Origin: Hericium rajendrae | Taxonomy: Eukaryota > Basidiomycota > Agaricomycetes > Russulales > Hericiaceae | Assembly: GCA_033439255.1 (NCBI GenBank) | Contig: CM065878.1 | Span: 1,302,001-1,366,000 of the forward strand | Reading direction: 5' to 3' | DNA length: 64,000 nt | In this document: piece after piece, positions 1 to 11,700 of the stretch | Layout of the letters: every line of letters begins with the position of its first letter | Position numbering within the stretch: the first letter of the stretch is position 1 | The notes under the pieces: generated by a model | What the model was told of the DNA's origin: nothing | The model's input: only the letters and a program-made list of their open reading frames with translations | The model's database searches: none | Program-made: the position numbers and the translations under genes

Positions 1-144
1 AAATGCATCATATCTCGACAAAGCAATCTATGAGAAGGAAACAGGAAACCAAAAGATCATTCCATCCATTCATTTGCACATCCCAAGCATGCATCGACAG
101 ATACACGTCAACAGGAGGCGCAAAAGAAGAGAAAGTATGATCCC

Positions 145-325
145 CCGACGACACGGGCCGGTAGTGCAGCGGCGAGGTCATCGCGTCCCCGGGTTGCAAG
201 CAGAGCCCAGGGAACAGGGGCGGCAAAAATTAGATAACCAATAATGGGGGCAGTGCCCCCATAATAGTGGTTAAACTATTAAGAACAGATACTACACTTG
301 ATCTAAGCCAAAAGGCCAGAGTGGT
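145..325 (-). ncRNA. U2 spliceosomal snRNA
   Basis: Read on the minus strand, the segment near 295-317 carries the almost invariant 5' part of U2: the GGCCTTTTGGCTTAGATC stem-loop I region followed by AAGTGTAGTATCTGTTCTT, which contains the branch-point recognition sequence GTAGTA. An Sm-type site (AATTTTTG) lies at about 225-232. Downstream are GC-rich segments that fit stem-loops III and IV, including a GCACTACC motif resembling the conserved loop IV GCAGTACC. U2 base-pairs with the intron branch point in the spliceosome, which suits this intron-rich genome. The 5' end is set by spacing from the GGCC motif and the upstream TATA box and is good to a few bases. The 3' end is approximate. Overlapping reading frames are ignored. 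Confidence 0.93.
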
Positions 326-351
326 GAGGAAAAGTACATGTCGCGCGCCGG

Positions 352-359
352 TATTTATA
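352..359 (-). promoter_or_regulatory. TATA box of the U2 snRNA gene
   Basis: On the minus strand this reads TATAAATA, about 27-32 nt upstream of the predicted U2 5' end. That is the expected distance for a Pol II core promoter and independently supports the transcription start chosen for U2. Confidence 0.7.
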
Positions 360-647
360 CGTTTTCGAGTGCGCACGGACCAGGTACTTTTCTCGCGCCG
401 CCGCTGTGACCAGGCCGTCACGATCCGTCACGCGTCACGTCTCTTAGTCACCGACATCTCCCTCGACCTGCAAGTCAACACTCAACATGGTATTCCCTGG
501 AGCGTACCAGGATCTGGCAGTACGAGGTATGTGGATTGATTGGCGCGCTCTGGGTCGATCAATTCGAGGACAGGATTTCGTGGACAAAGACTTTACAACG
601 AGGCAGGTAAATACCCAAAACCGCTGAACCCCAGGTCTCGATAAGTT
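360..647. other. Region upstream of U2; nothing further recognised
   Basis: About 290 bases between the U2 promoter and the 3' end of the DUF3140-like gene. It probably holds U2 upstream promoter elements and the neighbour's 3' UTR. No coding or RNA gene is seen. Confidence 0.4.
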
Positions 648-1472
648 TCAAGCCTGCTTCGCGTCAGTTTCGCCGGGAGTGACACTCTTCGAAGTCGCTT
701 TGCGCCGCTTTGGAGCTGTCGTGCGTGTGTTGTGCCTCGTTGCCTTCTTATCATTCGCAGTGTCTTCCTCCCGAAGCGTACGCTCCACGTTGTCTTCCTC
801 CTCCTCCTCCTCGTCGCGCTTGCGCTTCGGGCCTGTTTTGGCCCCAGGCTGTCTCTTGCCTTTCTGCGCGCCGCTGGCCTTTCCAGGGTTATCTTCCTGT
901 TTCTTCACCTTGACGGGATCCTGCAAGGTGGTCAATACACGCCGAGTGTCGGGTTTATAACGGACGCACATGGCCCCAGTTCCTCAAACTGCGCGAACTC
1001 GTCAATACGGGTATCAGCGCCGAGAACATGGACCAACCTTATTGTGCTCTTGGCGTTCTCTAGCTGCTCGATCGTCTTGGTATCCTTCAAATGGCCTTCC
1101 TGCGCCAAATGACGACTATTGTAGCTGCATCCACAGTTATCAGGACTTCGTACTGGCCGGAAAGCGAAGAAAGCGTCACTCACGCGACAACCTTGCGCAT
1201 GTGCGCGATGTCGTCCTGCGGGGCGCCGTAGTCGTCAGCCATCGCGCTCGATGCTTACGATGCTGGCGGAGACCCACCTCATCATACTTCGCCTCCTCCT
1301 TCTTGGGGTTCTTTCTCAGGATCTGCACGATCCGCCGGCCGCTGTCGTGTCCGACGCCGGTGCCCGCCTTTCTGCTATTTGGGTTATCTAGCCACTTCTC
1401 GAGCTCGTCGGCCGTGAGATTGACCTGCTCGTGGAAGGTTTGGATGATCTCGGTGGTGGACTTGTCAGACAT
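648..1472 (-). CDS. DUF3140-like protein with basic, lysine-rich C-terminal tail
   Basis: Predicted 201-aa protein from five exons: 1278-1472, 1184-1215, 1038-1124, 970-988 and 648-920. The frame closes exactly through all four GT-AG introns. The start gives MSDKSTTEIIQTF. The first 120 or so residues match the DUF3140 pattern as I recall it: GHDSGRRIV, then KNPKK, HMRKVVAYNSRHLAQ, and SLRNWGHDP. The last 80 residues are charged and low-complexity (KRKR, a run of six Glu, PKRRKA) with nuclear-localisation-like clusters. The function of the family is unknown to me; the basic tail suggests a nuclear, possibly nucleic-acid-associated protein (inference). One exon is only 19 nt. The family is best known from bacteria, so ancient transfer is possible but not shown. 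Confidence 0.78.
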
Positions 1473-2272
1473 GACAACTGATGTGGTTCGTGAGTTACAG
1501 ATGGTAGTTGCAGGAGAGAGGACAGTAGGATGGGCGGTTTGTATGTCGGCGTTGAGCTGGAGGCTGGCGGGCTTTTCGTCATGTCTCACCGCGGCGGACG
1601 TGGTTTCTGTTGGTGGCTGACGGCCTCGTTGGCTATGACGGTACGACCAAGACACCTGCGTCTAGTCGGTAGATCTCCGTACAATATGTCTGGCTGGCTC
1701 AATAAAGGACATTCATCTTTATGCATGAGATCTTTTTCCGTTACTTGGAGAGTACATTGGTCGTTGATCTCGATGATGTCCACGGGAGACCGACCCGGTG
1801 CGCGTGCGGGGCCTACCAGGCTAGCTAAGACCATTAATTCAGCAATAACAACCCAGTCGACGACTGACTTCGACCAGCTCTGCACTTGCGCGAACGTGTC
1901 TTGCGTGTTCAATGATGCATTGCGTCTCGTTGAACACATCGCTTTGAATTTGTGGAACCCGTAAAAATCGTAGACCAAAATAGAAAAGAATTATGATGAG
2001 AAGGTATATCAAAGGTATATCAAAGTAAATCTAGGATATCAGCAAATGCAACAGAAAGAGTACATCGACACTCCCCAACCAACAGGAAAGAACCAAAGCA
2101 CCGCTATGTTTCGTACAGGTTGAGGCAATGGTGACATATAAGGCAGGCAGGTATAGGTACATCCTGGTCAAGCAGGATTTTATCGAGAGACGTAAGCATG
2201 AGTATCAGTAAGACGATATTCGTGAGGAAGTCATCGCGGGTGATGCGGGCACCGGCGCCGGTCGTTTGACGT
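1473..2272. other. Intergenic region
   Basis: Between the divergent start of the DUF3140-like gene and the 3' end of the MARVEL gene. A 130-codon open frame lies at 1586-1978 on the minus strand, but it matches no family I recognise and lacks convincing splice context. Otherwise I see promoter and 3' UTR sequence only. Confidence 0.4.
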
Positions 2273-3017
2273 TTAGAACGTGACAAGTTGTCCCCGGAAG
2301 CCGTCTCCGCGGCGAAGCGAGCGGAAGCCGACGATGAAGAGCATGAGGATCGCGAAGGTCGTAAGCACCCTGATATAACGCGACCGATCAGCTCGCGTTG
2401 TCTAGGGCAAGCACCAAAAAACACGTACCACTCTATCCAGGCGAACGCTTCGAGTGCGTTGAGTTGACCACAGTACGGCATGCTCGTGTCACTGCACACA
2501 GAAGAGGAACACTCCGTGATCCGATCGACAGGGAACAAGACCGGAAGCACGCACCTGCAGTTCAGCCCGCCGCCGAGCGCCGCCGTGATGCTCGCCGCGC
2601 CGGCTGTCCAGAATATCCACGTCAAGGCGAAGACGAGCCCATGAGCGCCGACGCTCGTGAGCATGCTGCCCGTCGACGCGGAGTGCAGGAACAGCAGCCC
2701 AAAGATGAACGAGAAGAAGATCGTCCAGACGGAGCAGAAGAGCAGATAGGCGGTGCGGGATCGGACGGCATCGCTCGCATTATGATGCTGGTTGTACCGG
2801 GAGACGAGCCATGCGGAGATGGCGAGCTGCGATTGGTGTTAACACTGAGTTCTAACAAAGGACGAGCGCCGGCTATACCTCTACTATGCCGAAGAAAATC
2901 AGCAGGCCGAATGTAACTGAACCCCAGAGTCAACAGAGTCAGCAAATGATCCCAGGAACAAGATATGAAAGGATACGCACTGGTATGTCCTCTACGAACG
3001 TGGGTATCGAACGGCAT
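2273..3017 (-). CDS. MARVEL-domain four-helix membrane protein
   Basis: Five exons (2981-3017, 2879-2916, 2555-2826, 2429-2491, 2273-2369) join in frame to a 168-aa protein. It starts MPFDTHVRRGHTITFGLL, typical of fungal MARVEL proteins. Four hydrophobic segments are visible: FGLLIFFGIVELAISAWL; LLFCSVWTIFFSFIFGLLFL; LVFALTWIFWTAGAASITAAL; and VLTTFAILMLFIVGF. A loop NCSDTSMPYCGQLNALEAFAWIEW with paired cysteines precedes helix 4, followed by a short basic cytosolic tail. The family sits at the plasma membrane, eisosomes or vesicles and acts in membrane organisation; nothing here fixes the role more closely. Two exons are under 40 nt. The gene is intact in this sequence. Confidence 0.85.
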
Positions 3018-6000
3018 GGCAAAAAGTGTGGTGGGAAGGAAGGAAGGTAATGGAAAGGCGGGACGCCCGAGCTTTATAGCAGCGAACCAAGGATTATGGT
3101 CCCACTCTCATTGGGCGCGTAAATGGGGGGCCATGATGCTTCGACGCGTGACGTCAGCTGGGAGCGGTTTTTTCGGGCCTCGAGCGGAATGCTGTGCCTC
3201 GGTTAGGCGCTTACACCGACACATGTTTACGGAGTGAACACGGGCAGATGAGCAAAATATGGCGGGAGAGAAGAACGTCGCCAAAGTCGCAGACATAATA
3301 TCCAGAATGCAAGATGACCATGGCACAGAGGATGGTGCCAGAGTACCTACATCCATGGTGCAGTTTTGTTCTTAGGTAGACGCAGCGTTCGGAATTGAAG
3401 GCTCGGAAAGTCGGCAGTAGACTGGCTTCTATGTTCCTCGAGAAGGAAACATCTTGCCACAGAGCACAGCTTGAAGCATTCAAATAATATAGAGATAGGC
3501 TGCAGAACTGCGAGATGCAACGGACCGCGAGGCACCTCGTGGCAGAGTTATGAATTGTGCATGTCAGCCTAGAGCAAATGTGCCTCTTCTTGAAGGGAAG
3601 TCGACAGATATAATCAGAACGATCAGCCCAATTCGTGAAAGAGGCACAGAAGCTTTTAACCATTCAAAGGCGGATAAAGTCTGATAGTGGTGTCTTTCGA
3701 AAGCTGCAGAGTGCAAATATTACAAGAAGATGCTTTGATACGCATTCGGGATGAAATTCATATATGTAACGCACCAGGTATTCTAGGAACACGAGGTCCC
3801 GCTGGTGATACCCCACGATCTGGTCAGGAGTTGGTCGAGCCGATTCCATGTACTGATGAAATTCTTCAGAGCTAATCCAGAGATTGTTTTAAAGGGAGTC
3901 GATGCGAGCATAAACAAGCCGAATCGAAACTCGCGCTGATTAGCGTTGGGAAGACCGACTGGGCGTGTGGACGACCGGCGAGCGGGGAAGTATCTGGACA
4001 TCTAGATCTGAGTCGACTCGTCCCTGCACCAGTAGTGAATAATGTGGAACAATAGATAAGCTAGCTCTTGGTGATGCTGCGGGAGTTCAAAGCAACAGCT
4101 AAAGTTTGAGTGGCGGTTCCGTAGGTAGGTCGGCTGACACCTGCAGTCCTGATATTCAATTGTTATGATGATGGTAGGACACGCTCAGCTCACCAGTAAA
4201 TCAGACTTGAATGTCAATAATCCCTCTACGCCTTTCCACCTATGGCAGTTTGCTTTGGAACGCAAATAGCGGTGCGATAGCGGTCAAGGTGGTCTGCCGT
4301 AGCGCGGTGGATGAGTTTTGGCTCTTGAGACGCGAATCCGGCCAGGGGGACAGCCCATGCTTGGGATAACGCAGGTCTTGATAGAATAAAATAAATGATT
4401 TGACAATGCAAACTCAAGGACAAAGGCTGGAGATACAAGCGGGGAGTAAAGCGAATCGAGATGGTGGCGGAGGAGGAATTGCCAGAAGCGGGACTGGTTG
4501 CTTGTGGCTGCAGCCGAGGGGCATTTGGCGGACCGCTGCCTGTCTGGTGCTCCTCCCATCATCTTGCACAATTTGTTACCCCGTCATTGTCTTGCAGGCT
4601 TTCTGGATCTTCCCATTGTTATATCCATGGTTCTAAAGGATCTCAGCGCGAAGGCCGTGCTCACCTCCCTCGCGCGATAAATTTAATCCATTGCTGCCTC
4701 GCCGAGGGGCTCAGCCCTTCCGGAGATTTTTCGTTTGCGGCGTGCAGAATGGATACGATTGTTCTATTGGGCAGGTTCAGAGGATAGCGGAGTCTTTCGA
4801 GCCAGACATATAGGCTCTGTTGACCAGAGGTGCGTCACTGAACATGATATTGCGACTTGGCCCACTTGCACGGGCATGCTCCAGGTCTTCCATCACACTT
4901 GCACTGGTCGATCGCCGGGATCGTTGGTCACACCGCTTGCGATTCATGAGCCTCAGACAGCCTTGCGATCGAGCAGGCCACTCGGCGTGGTTGTTGTTTT
5001 GCTTCCGGCGCCGCCGCCGACTTACCTGGCTCTAGACGATGAAACGAAGTGGTGTTGAAGACCTATGGTGCGCCTTCACATTTGCATCACTCTTCTTCAT
5101 CTTGCATTCTTGCGCGTTGGAAGCACACACGCGGGCCCCGCGGGGAAGCTGCGCTTTGTCGTGCGAGCCATGCGATTCCGCTGGGCGATGGGTGGGACAT
5201 CAACGAGTTTGTACCATATTTGTCGTACTATGGACAATTATGGTACATTCTCATGGGTGGTATTTTGCCTTGTCTTGGTTGATTTGGTGTCGCTCTGCAG
5301 AGTCATTTGTCGGCTTGTCGCAGTTCACAACGACGCCGCCGCCAGGTACAGACCTCTTGGCGTTGTTGTGACCTGTGACATGTCACAAGTAACATATCTG
5401 GTAACGTCACAGCCTGGGCGACGGAGACAAATTTGAGTAGATGGATGGAATATAGATTTCTGAAGGAAATATACAAATTAAAGGATGGACGGAGATCCGT
5501 TTGAGTCTCGTTCATGTGATACACGGGGAAGGATTGAGGGTTTCGCCCTGTGAAAACAGAGCTGCTCGAGGTACCTATTCAGCGGACGACGGCGCACCTT
5601 AAGGGTATTGCATCGTTGTTTATGAAACCCTCGAGAACAGCTGCCATAGCTTGCAGCATAGCACGCGGATGGGCGTGCCATCTTGAGGATTCTGAGATTT
5701 GAGCCAGGAGACATGACAGGCATTATTGCACCGCAAGTTTCGATATGGGACACAGTGCGCACCTCTCAGCATCCGATATACAGCCTCTTGATCTGCGTCT
5801 CCGTGCCGTAATTCTTCGCGGTACGTCTGTGTTCCTGGCCTGTCCGTGTTTGTCTAGAGTCCGCACGGGTTGCTGCCACAGGAGTCATGCTTTTAGTGGA
5901 GTGGACGCGGCAGCAACAATATCCGCTTCTGAACATCCGCGGATTCGGTCGAGAAGGCGCGCATAGGAGGTGGTCGCTTCCTTCGTTCGCGCCTATATCC

Positions 6001-6193
6001 GTATGGGCGACCGCAGCCCGTCTGCCTTCTGCCTTTGCGGCATCTTTCAATTACGCCCCCGACAGAGATCACCGGCTGCCATAACTGGTCCGTAGGGCGG
6101 ATGCTCTCACCGCGCCGCCGAACGGCATTATGATATGACTCTGGCGCGTCTCAGGGGAAGCTAATCCCTTCACATCTCACAGGTGCGGCCACA
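3018..6193. other. Gene-poor region
   Basis: About 3.2 kb. Open frames up to 150 codons occur (for example 3211-3663 minus, 5065-5436 plus), but their composition, lack of splice context and lack of recognisable motifs argue against coding. A perfect 14-bp palindrome, TGTGACATGTCACA, lies at 5374-5387. No tRNA or transposon remnant was recognised. Confidence 0.4.
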
Positions 6194-6200
6194 TATAAAG
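6194..6200 (+). promoter_or_regulatory. TATA box of the 6.3-kb gene
   Basis: TATAAAG lies about 125 bp before the ATG at 6323. It is followed by a pyrimidine-rich leader (6225-6320), a common core promoter layout in basidiomycetes. Confidence 0.5.
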
Positions 6201-6322
6201 GGCGCTCGCGACTTCATGGCGTCCACCTTCTTTTCCTTCCCTCCAACCTCCACCGTTCGTTCGCCTTCCCACATTTTCGCCGCTCTTTTGCCGTTTTCCT
6301 CTTTTCTGGCGCTTTCAGGACC

Positions 6323-6978
6323 ATGACTATGCGCCCCGCAGAACCCTCGCTCCCTTCAATCTCTTCGGTCTTATCTTTTGCTCAGCGACAGGAGGCGATG
6401 CGTCCTCCGCACCCGCGCGCCCCTCCTCATACTCTGCGCCGCCAGTCTTCCCGCGCAACATGCGCGCATCCCCCCCGCTACCCGCCCCAGCTCGACAGCG
6501 ACTTTCTGATGGTACACGTGTACTCTACTGCTGCGGATTCCCCTTCTCCACTCACGCCTTCCATTCCAGAAAACGGTCGACCGCCGCTTCGAACGCCCAC
6601 CCGCAGTCCTCGCGCGCTCTAGCTTCGCGCTGGCACGTCTCTTCCCGCGATTTGATCGCATACGATGCTGACGCGTGTTCCCCACAGCCCGACATCTTCG
6701 AAGAGGACAACGAATGCGAGTTTGAGATCGTAAAGTCGCCCACCGTGAGCGAACGCTCGTCTTCTTGGTCAACGAGAGCCTCCGTCGGCTCCACTATCCG
6801 AAAAGCAAGAGCCATTTGCACGTACATCCAGGTATGCCCCGCCTGCCCGCTCTGATCGCCCGATCGTCGTTGATCCCTCGTACTCCCAGTGTGCGCTCGA
6901 CGCGCTGCGCGGTCGATGGCGCCGCATCCATCCCGTCACGAAAGCCGAGAGCCGCCTCCATTTCGATCTGTGCAACTA
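6323..6978 (+). CDS. Unrecognised small protein, serine/proline-rich
   Basis: The ATG at 6323 follows a TATA box and a CT-rich leader. Exon 1 (6323-6511) encodes a proline/arginine-rich segment. The 3' part is well defined: 6691-6831 encodes PDIFEEDNECEFEIVKSP followed by a serine-rich stretch, and it joins in frame across a GT-AG intron (6832-6888) to 6889-6978, ending in FDLCN and a TAG stop. The middle is uncertain. The intron from 6512 to 6569 leaves the following exon out of phase with the downstream frame. Either a further intron removes part of 6570-6690, or the AAAA at 6570-6573 carries a one-base error. I do not recognise the family. The acidic DIFEEDNECEFEI patch followed by phosphorylatable serines is the most distinctive feature. 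Confidence 0.55.
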
Positions 6979-7645
6979 GGCCCGCCGTCTTCTTAAATAC
7001 CCCGAAAAGCCAAAATACCCGTGTGCTCCGATGTCTGCTTGCTCTACCGTGCTTCATACAGCTCCTATCTTTGCCTTGTATACTATTATTGCGTGTCTTC
7101 CCGTCGTGTATTTTGTAGATCTCGCCGATATCAGCGTGTCCCGGCGGCACATCTTGTACATATCTTGTCGATAGTAGGTTCGTAGGTTCAGCGTAATGGA
7201 TGGATAGATGGTCTTGCATAGCGGGGGCGGCGTTGCGGTTCAAGTCGGGCGTTGCTGGCACACAAGATTGCAGTTCAGACGGCCTGCGCGTGTTATGCGA
7301 TGCATGGGAATTGCGGTGGGCAGGTATGTTTTGGGCGAACAATGGAGAGACCGTGCTCGCGGCTCCGCGTCTGTGCTCGACGATTTTGGCGATGTGATCT
7401 GGGCGATCTGATGCGGTATGTCATTCTCACGCCAATATTCTCCTCCGTCCCAGCTTTACATATGCCGCGTCCTGTTTTCCTGTGAACATCCTCGTGCTAA
7501 GCACAGGTAGGGCTGATGCTATAGCAGACGTGCAGAGCGCACAAATGAAGTTACAATGTTTCGATGCCATTCAATTATCAGAAATACACATGCAGCCAGC
7601 ACCGCCGTCCCATTGACACCGATCTAACAAGCTCAGAATCTAATC
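6979..7645. other. Intergenic region between convergent genes
   Basis: 3' flanks of the 6.3-kb gene and of the proteasome gene. No coding or RNA gene is seen. Confidence 0.45.
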
Positions 7646-8718
7646 TCACATGGAGTCGATGATGATCTTCAGCCGCGTCTCGTCCAGAATCTCAAAGCCT
7701 TTTTCTTTTGTTACCTGTTTTTGGGAAGAAAGAGAAGCGCGCATGAGATCGGATCAGCACGCTAAGAAAAGGAAAGGAACATGCCTGGGCGAGCTGCACA
7801 TTGTGGTGGTCCAGCCGTTCTTCCATCACCTGCTTTAGCACCTTCAACGTCAGCTTCTGCGCTTCGAACAGGGTCATCGTCTGGTGTGTCGGTTAGGACA
7901 ATGGGAGGATGCAAGCGATGCGGAGCGGGGCTTACTGAATTCCACTTGTCCTGCAGTTCGCTCTGCGCCGCCTCGGACCCTGATCCAATCGCTTTCGCGC
8001 TGTATCTCACGAAAGTACCTGACGGATCTGTGTGGAACCTGCAATAAATACATAATGAGGCTTCAATAAAGAAGATGAGAACGATATGAACACACAATTG
8101 CGGCCCGAGCTCGTCAATCCCCGCAATGAGCAGCGCGACGCCAAACGGCCGACTCATCATCGCCTCCTCCTCGTGGACACTCTCGCCGAACCGCAGCGCA
8201 AGGTCGCACACCGCCTGCGTCACGCTCTCGACCTTGATGTTCTCGTCGTACGTGAAGGCGTGGTTCTGCGCCGTCACGCGCGCGTGCTCGATCATCGTGC
8301 GCGCGTCGGCGGTCAGGCCGGACATCGCGCACCCGAGGTGGCGGTCGATCTCCATGATCTTCTCGATGGACTTGGACTCGAGCAGCGGCGACTGCACGCG
8401 CTTCTCGACGCCCAGCACGACACCCTCGTCCGTGCGGATGCCGACTGTTGTTGAGCCGAGCTGCGCAGTGAGCGTCGTTAGTACTTTGTCCTTGGTATAG
8501 GATGCAAGAAGCGCACCTTGATGGCCTCAATCGCATACTCGACTGTCAAGAACGAGGCTTAACCACGGCCTATTACTACAGCTACTTGTACCTACCTTGG
8601 AATAACCGGCCTTCCGGCGAGAAGGTGTTCACACCACGATCTGATTTGCTTGTTAGCACGCAATGCACTTTGAGACTTCGATCAAGCTCCTACCGTATTC
8701 TGAGCGTGTCAAGAACAT
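7646..8718 (-). CDS. PUP2: 20S proteasome subunit alpha type 5
   Basis: Seven exons (8694-8718, 8596-8640, 8517-8542, 8096-8460, 7936-8038, 7785-7880, 7646-7714) give 242 aa, the normal length for alpha-5. The start [20 protein letters not shown] is the conserved N-terminal signature, followed by [19 protein letters not shown]. Further on are [42 protein letters not shown] and [14 protein letters not shown]. Alpha-5 is a non-catalytic outer-ring subunit of the cytosolic and nuclear 20S core. The sixth intron appears to use a GC donor (CAG followed by GCATGT, ending ACAG): the only nearby GT breaks the frame, while GC-AG splicing joins AQ to VTKEK exactly as in the family. Housekeeping gene, intact. 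Confidence 0.96.
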
Positions 8719-11700
8719 GGCGACGTCGAGAAAATGGTGTATATGAAGAGGTATACGTGTGCGGGGTGAGCTTCAATTGTCCGCGCGTCCAAGGAGGATG
8801 CGTGACCAGGACGCGCGTCGCGTCTCGGACTCGTGGGAAATTGAGGTCTATGGGTCCATGACTCGCATGAGAGCCTCCCGACTGCTTAATGCAACTCTGT
8901 CTTCCTTCTCAAGCCCCATCTATGACATTATTTATCGTTGAAAAATCGAGCGTGAGCGAGAGCAAGTCGAACGCCGTAGAGCGACGTGGGAGTCGGTTCG
9001 CACCGGCATGGTTTTAGGCTTTAGTCGGTACATTTCTCACGGTCGTACGCGGTATGTACTCGGTACTCATTATTCTTTACTTTGACCTTAGTCTTCCACC
9101 AAAATTTTATGTAATGTTGTCTCAGATACATGCCCGGACAGTCAAAGTCAGCTATCCATATCCTGCAAGAGAAGAAAAGCATGAATTTTCTCGAGGCTCG
9201 TAGAGCAGCTCTGCCAAAATTGGCAAGTCAGCCTGGGCTTCCTCAAACATTCCCACGGTAAGTATACGACTGTGAAGCACGAATACGACATCATGCTCTT
9301 GCGCTACAGGGACAAAATGACAGATAATATATTGAAATATGCTTAATTGAAAATTTCATCCCCGAAAGCTCGAGGAAATCGAGGCAACAGGAGATCTATG
9401 AGGTTGCGGAGGAGGGAAGCTTTGGCGCGCCGACCCCGAGCGCCGGCCATTTCCGGTTCGCTTGCAGAGATCGTGCCTGACGCGGACCACTGTGTAACGC
9501 GTTCGACTTGCCCTGCTGCAACCTCGATTTTTAAACGAAAAATACCTTTATACCCAGCTGATGCAGAGGTCGAAACGCGACCATTTCCACTTCTCTTGTC
9601 GATCAGGAAGATTTTTCAGCCATTTACAAATCCATAGGCCCTTTTTGGCAGAAGTTGATAGATATCGCAGCGTACGTCGGACATTCAACATACAGGTGGA
9701 GCTTGATTCTAGCTCGCATCCGGTGGCCAACCGGTGGCAACGGGCAGCACGGCAGCACGGCAGGAGGGGCGGGGCATGATCTGGGCGGTTTCCGACCTTC
9801 ACCGACTCAAACACGATGTCTATATCTTACACGTCCAAGTGGTTTAGAAGGCCGTAGGATGGCCTAAATGATAAGGCCTGAGGAAGGCGTGAATGCGATA
9901 CTGAGTGCAGAAAGGGCCGAGACGCTGAGGGTGAACTGAAATGAGAACACGGCTAAGACGGCTTCTGACCTACGCGATTAGCCGAGGACGTCCGTAGGAT
10001 AGTTTGAGTCCATCCTGAGGTTGACTTTCGCTACGCGCGCATGACAAACCCGCGTAAGCAGGCAGCCGAGATCGATCCAAGGAAAGGACGGGGACGGCCA
10101 ACAAAAAGCCCGAATTTTCCACAAAAAGCACGCGTAGGGAAAGGATCGAACGTATGACTTTGATAAGTTGACAAGCCTAATGAAGACCACTACACTACAA
10201 TGTCTTGTACAATATTGCAAGTATATTTCTTATGTTTGCGTGTTCAGCCTTCCTGCCCATTGTAAAGTCGACTTGACCAAATTTTCATGGCTTTCATCTC
10301 AAGCGATTTGTGGCTCCGAGACCTTTCACCGTTGCCGGCGGCTCTGAGCATCATTTTTTAGGCACATCACACCGCAAACCGTCGGTTGAAGCGAAATCCA
10401 TCCTGAGGACAGCCTGAGCTCTATCCTGAGGCTGCTTGGCAATAGAACCGTCGGATAGTACTTACTTGCCGCTGAGGTCATCTCTGTCTCGAGCCGTCGC
10501 ATTGATGAGATCTGTTTGCTGGATAGGTGGCGTGTGACACTGAGTCTATTTCTACTTCTAGACTATTTTTAAAAAGGGCCCGGTCAACCTACGGACGTCT
10601 GAACTACTTGGCCGTGTACACTGCCAACCATCTGATCGGGTGCTGCCACCGATATTTCGGGATCTCCGATTGCCCGACATCCGGATTTGTCATAGCCATG
10701 AGTCCCTCCGATCACATAAAGCCATGAATCAGACTTGCGGTTTTCACGATTGGTGGGGATTGGTGGCAGTACGGAATCAGTTCGCGCGGCCCGAGAATGT
10801 CCGTGCTATTCCACAGATGCCATTTGCAGAGGTAAAGATCCAAAATCTCATCTTTTGCACGAATTGAACTATGTACTGAGCAATCTAAACACTATAACCC
10901 ACTATTACAAAATTCTATGTGAATACTACGAGCTCGTACGAGCTTCAGCCCGCAACAAGTGGTTAAAAAAGTACGAGAAGACGTACCTGTTCATATACAC
11001 TCGCTGATCCTCGCATACGCTCATCTTATCCGCGTTTCACGACGCGCTGTCCGACAACTGCAGAATAACATATTCTCCGAAGATGTTTGAGGATGCTTGA
11101 CTTAGCTTGACAAGTGCCGCTTGTGTTTGTGCTGTCGCGGCGCGAAGGCGCAAGCGCGCAATCCTGCATTTCACGAGTAGAGATCGGAGACTGCTCTGAA
11201 TAAGATGCAATTCATGGCTCACACAAATCTGGATTCATGGGCATATGCGATCGGAGGGACTCGAGATTTCACGCGATACAAATCTGAGGTACCCCGCGAT
11301 CAGATTCCCGGTCACCGCTGATCCCGAATATCGATGGGTTCACCCAATCTCGTGGCCTTCTGTGTACTTTCTCGGGAAGGCCTATCAATTTGTAAACGGC
11401 TGTTAACGTTCAGAAATTTTAGTCTGGTATCTCCAGTCGCTCTCTGAGCCAAAGCCTCGACGCGTCTCATCGACCCACGCGTTACGCGCTGGTAATTTAA
11501 TCATACCCGGTCGCGCTTGATCGCGCATCATGGGCCGCGCATGGCCTACGTAGTCGGCACAGACCCCTTGTAAGGTCAAGTTCATTTTATATCTGGAACA
11601 CCAGAAACTGACCTTCCATTCAAAACAGTGCTCAGATAGGTGATCTTACTGCCAACCATGTATTGATTTCTTACCGTCAGCGCTTCCCGTCAGACCACCA

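Noticed and set aside
1586-1978. 130-codon open frame on the minus strand
   Set aside because: A few plausible stretches but no family, and it overlaps an open frame on the other strand; treated as non-coding.
3211-3663. 150-codon open frame on the minus strand
   Set aside because: No recognisable motif, odd amino-acid composition for this genome, no splice or promoter context.
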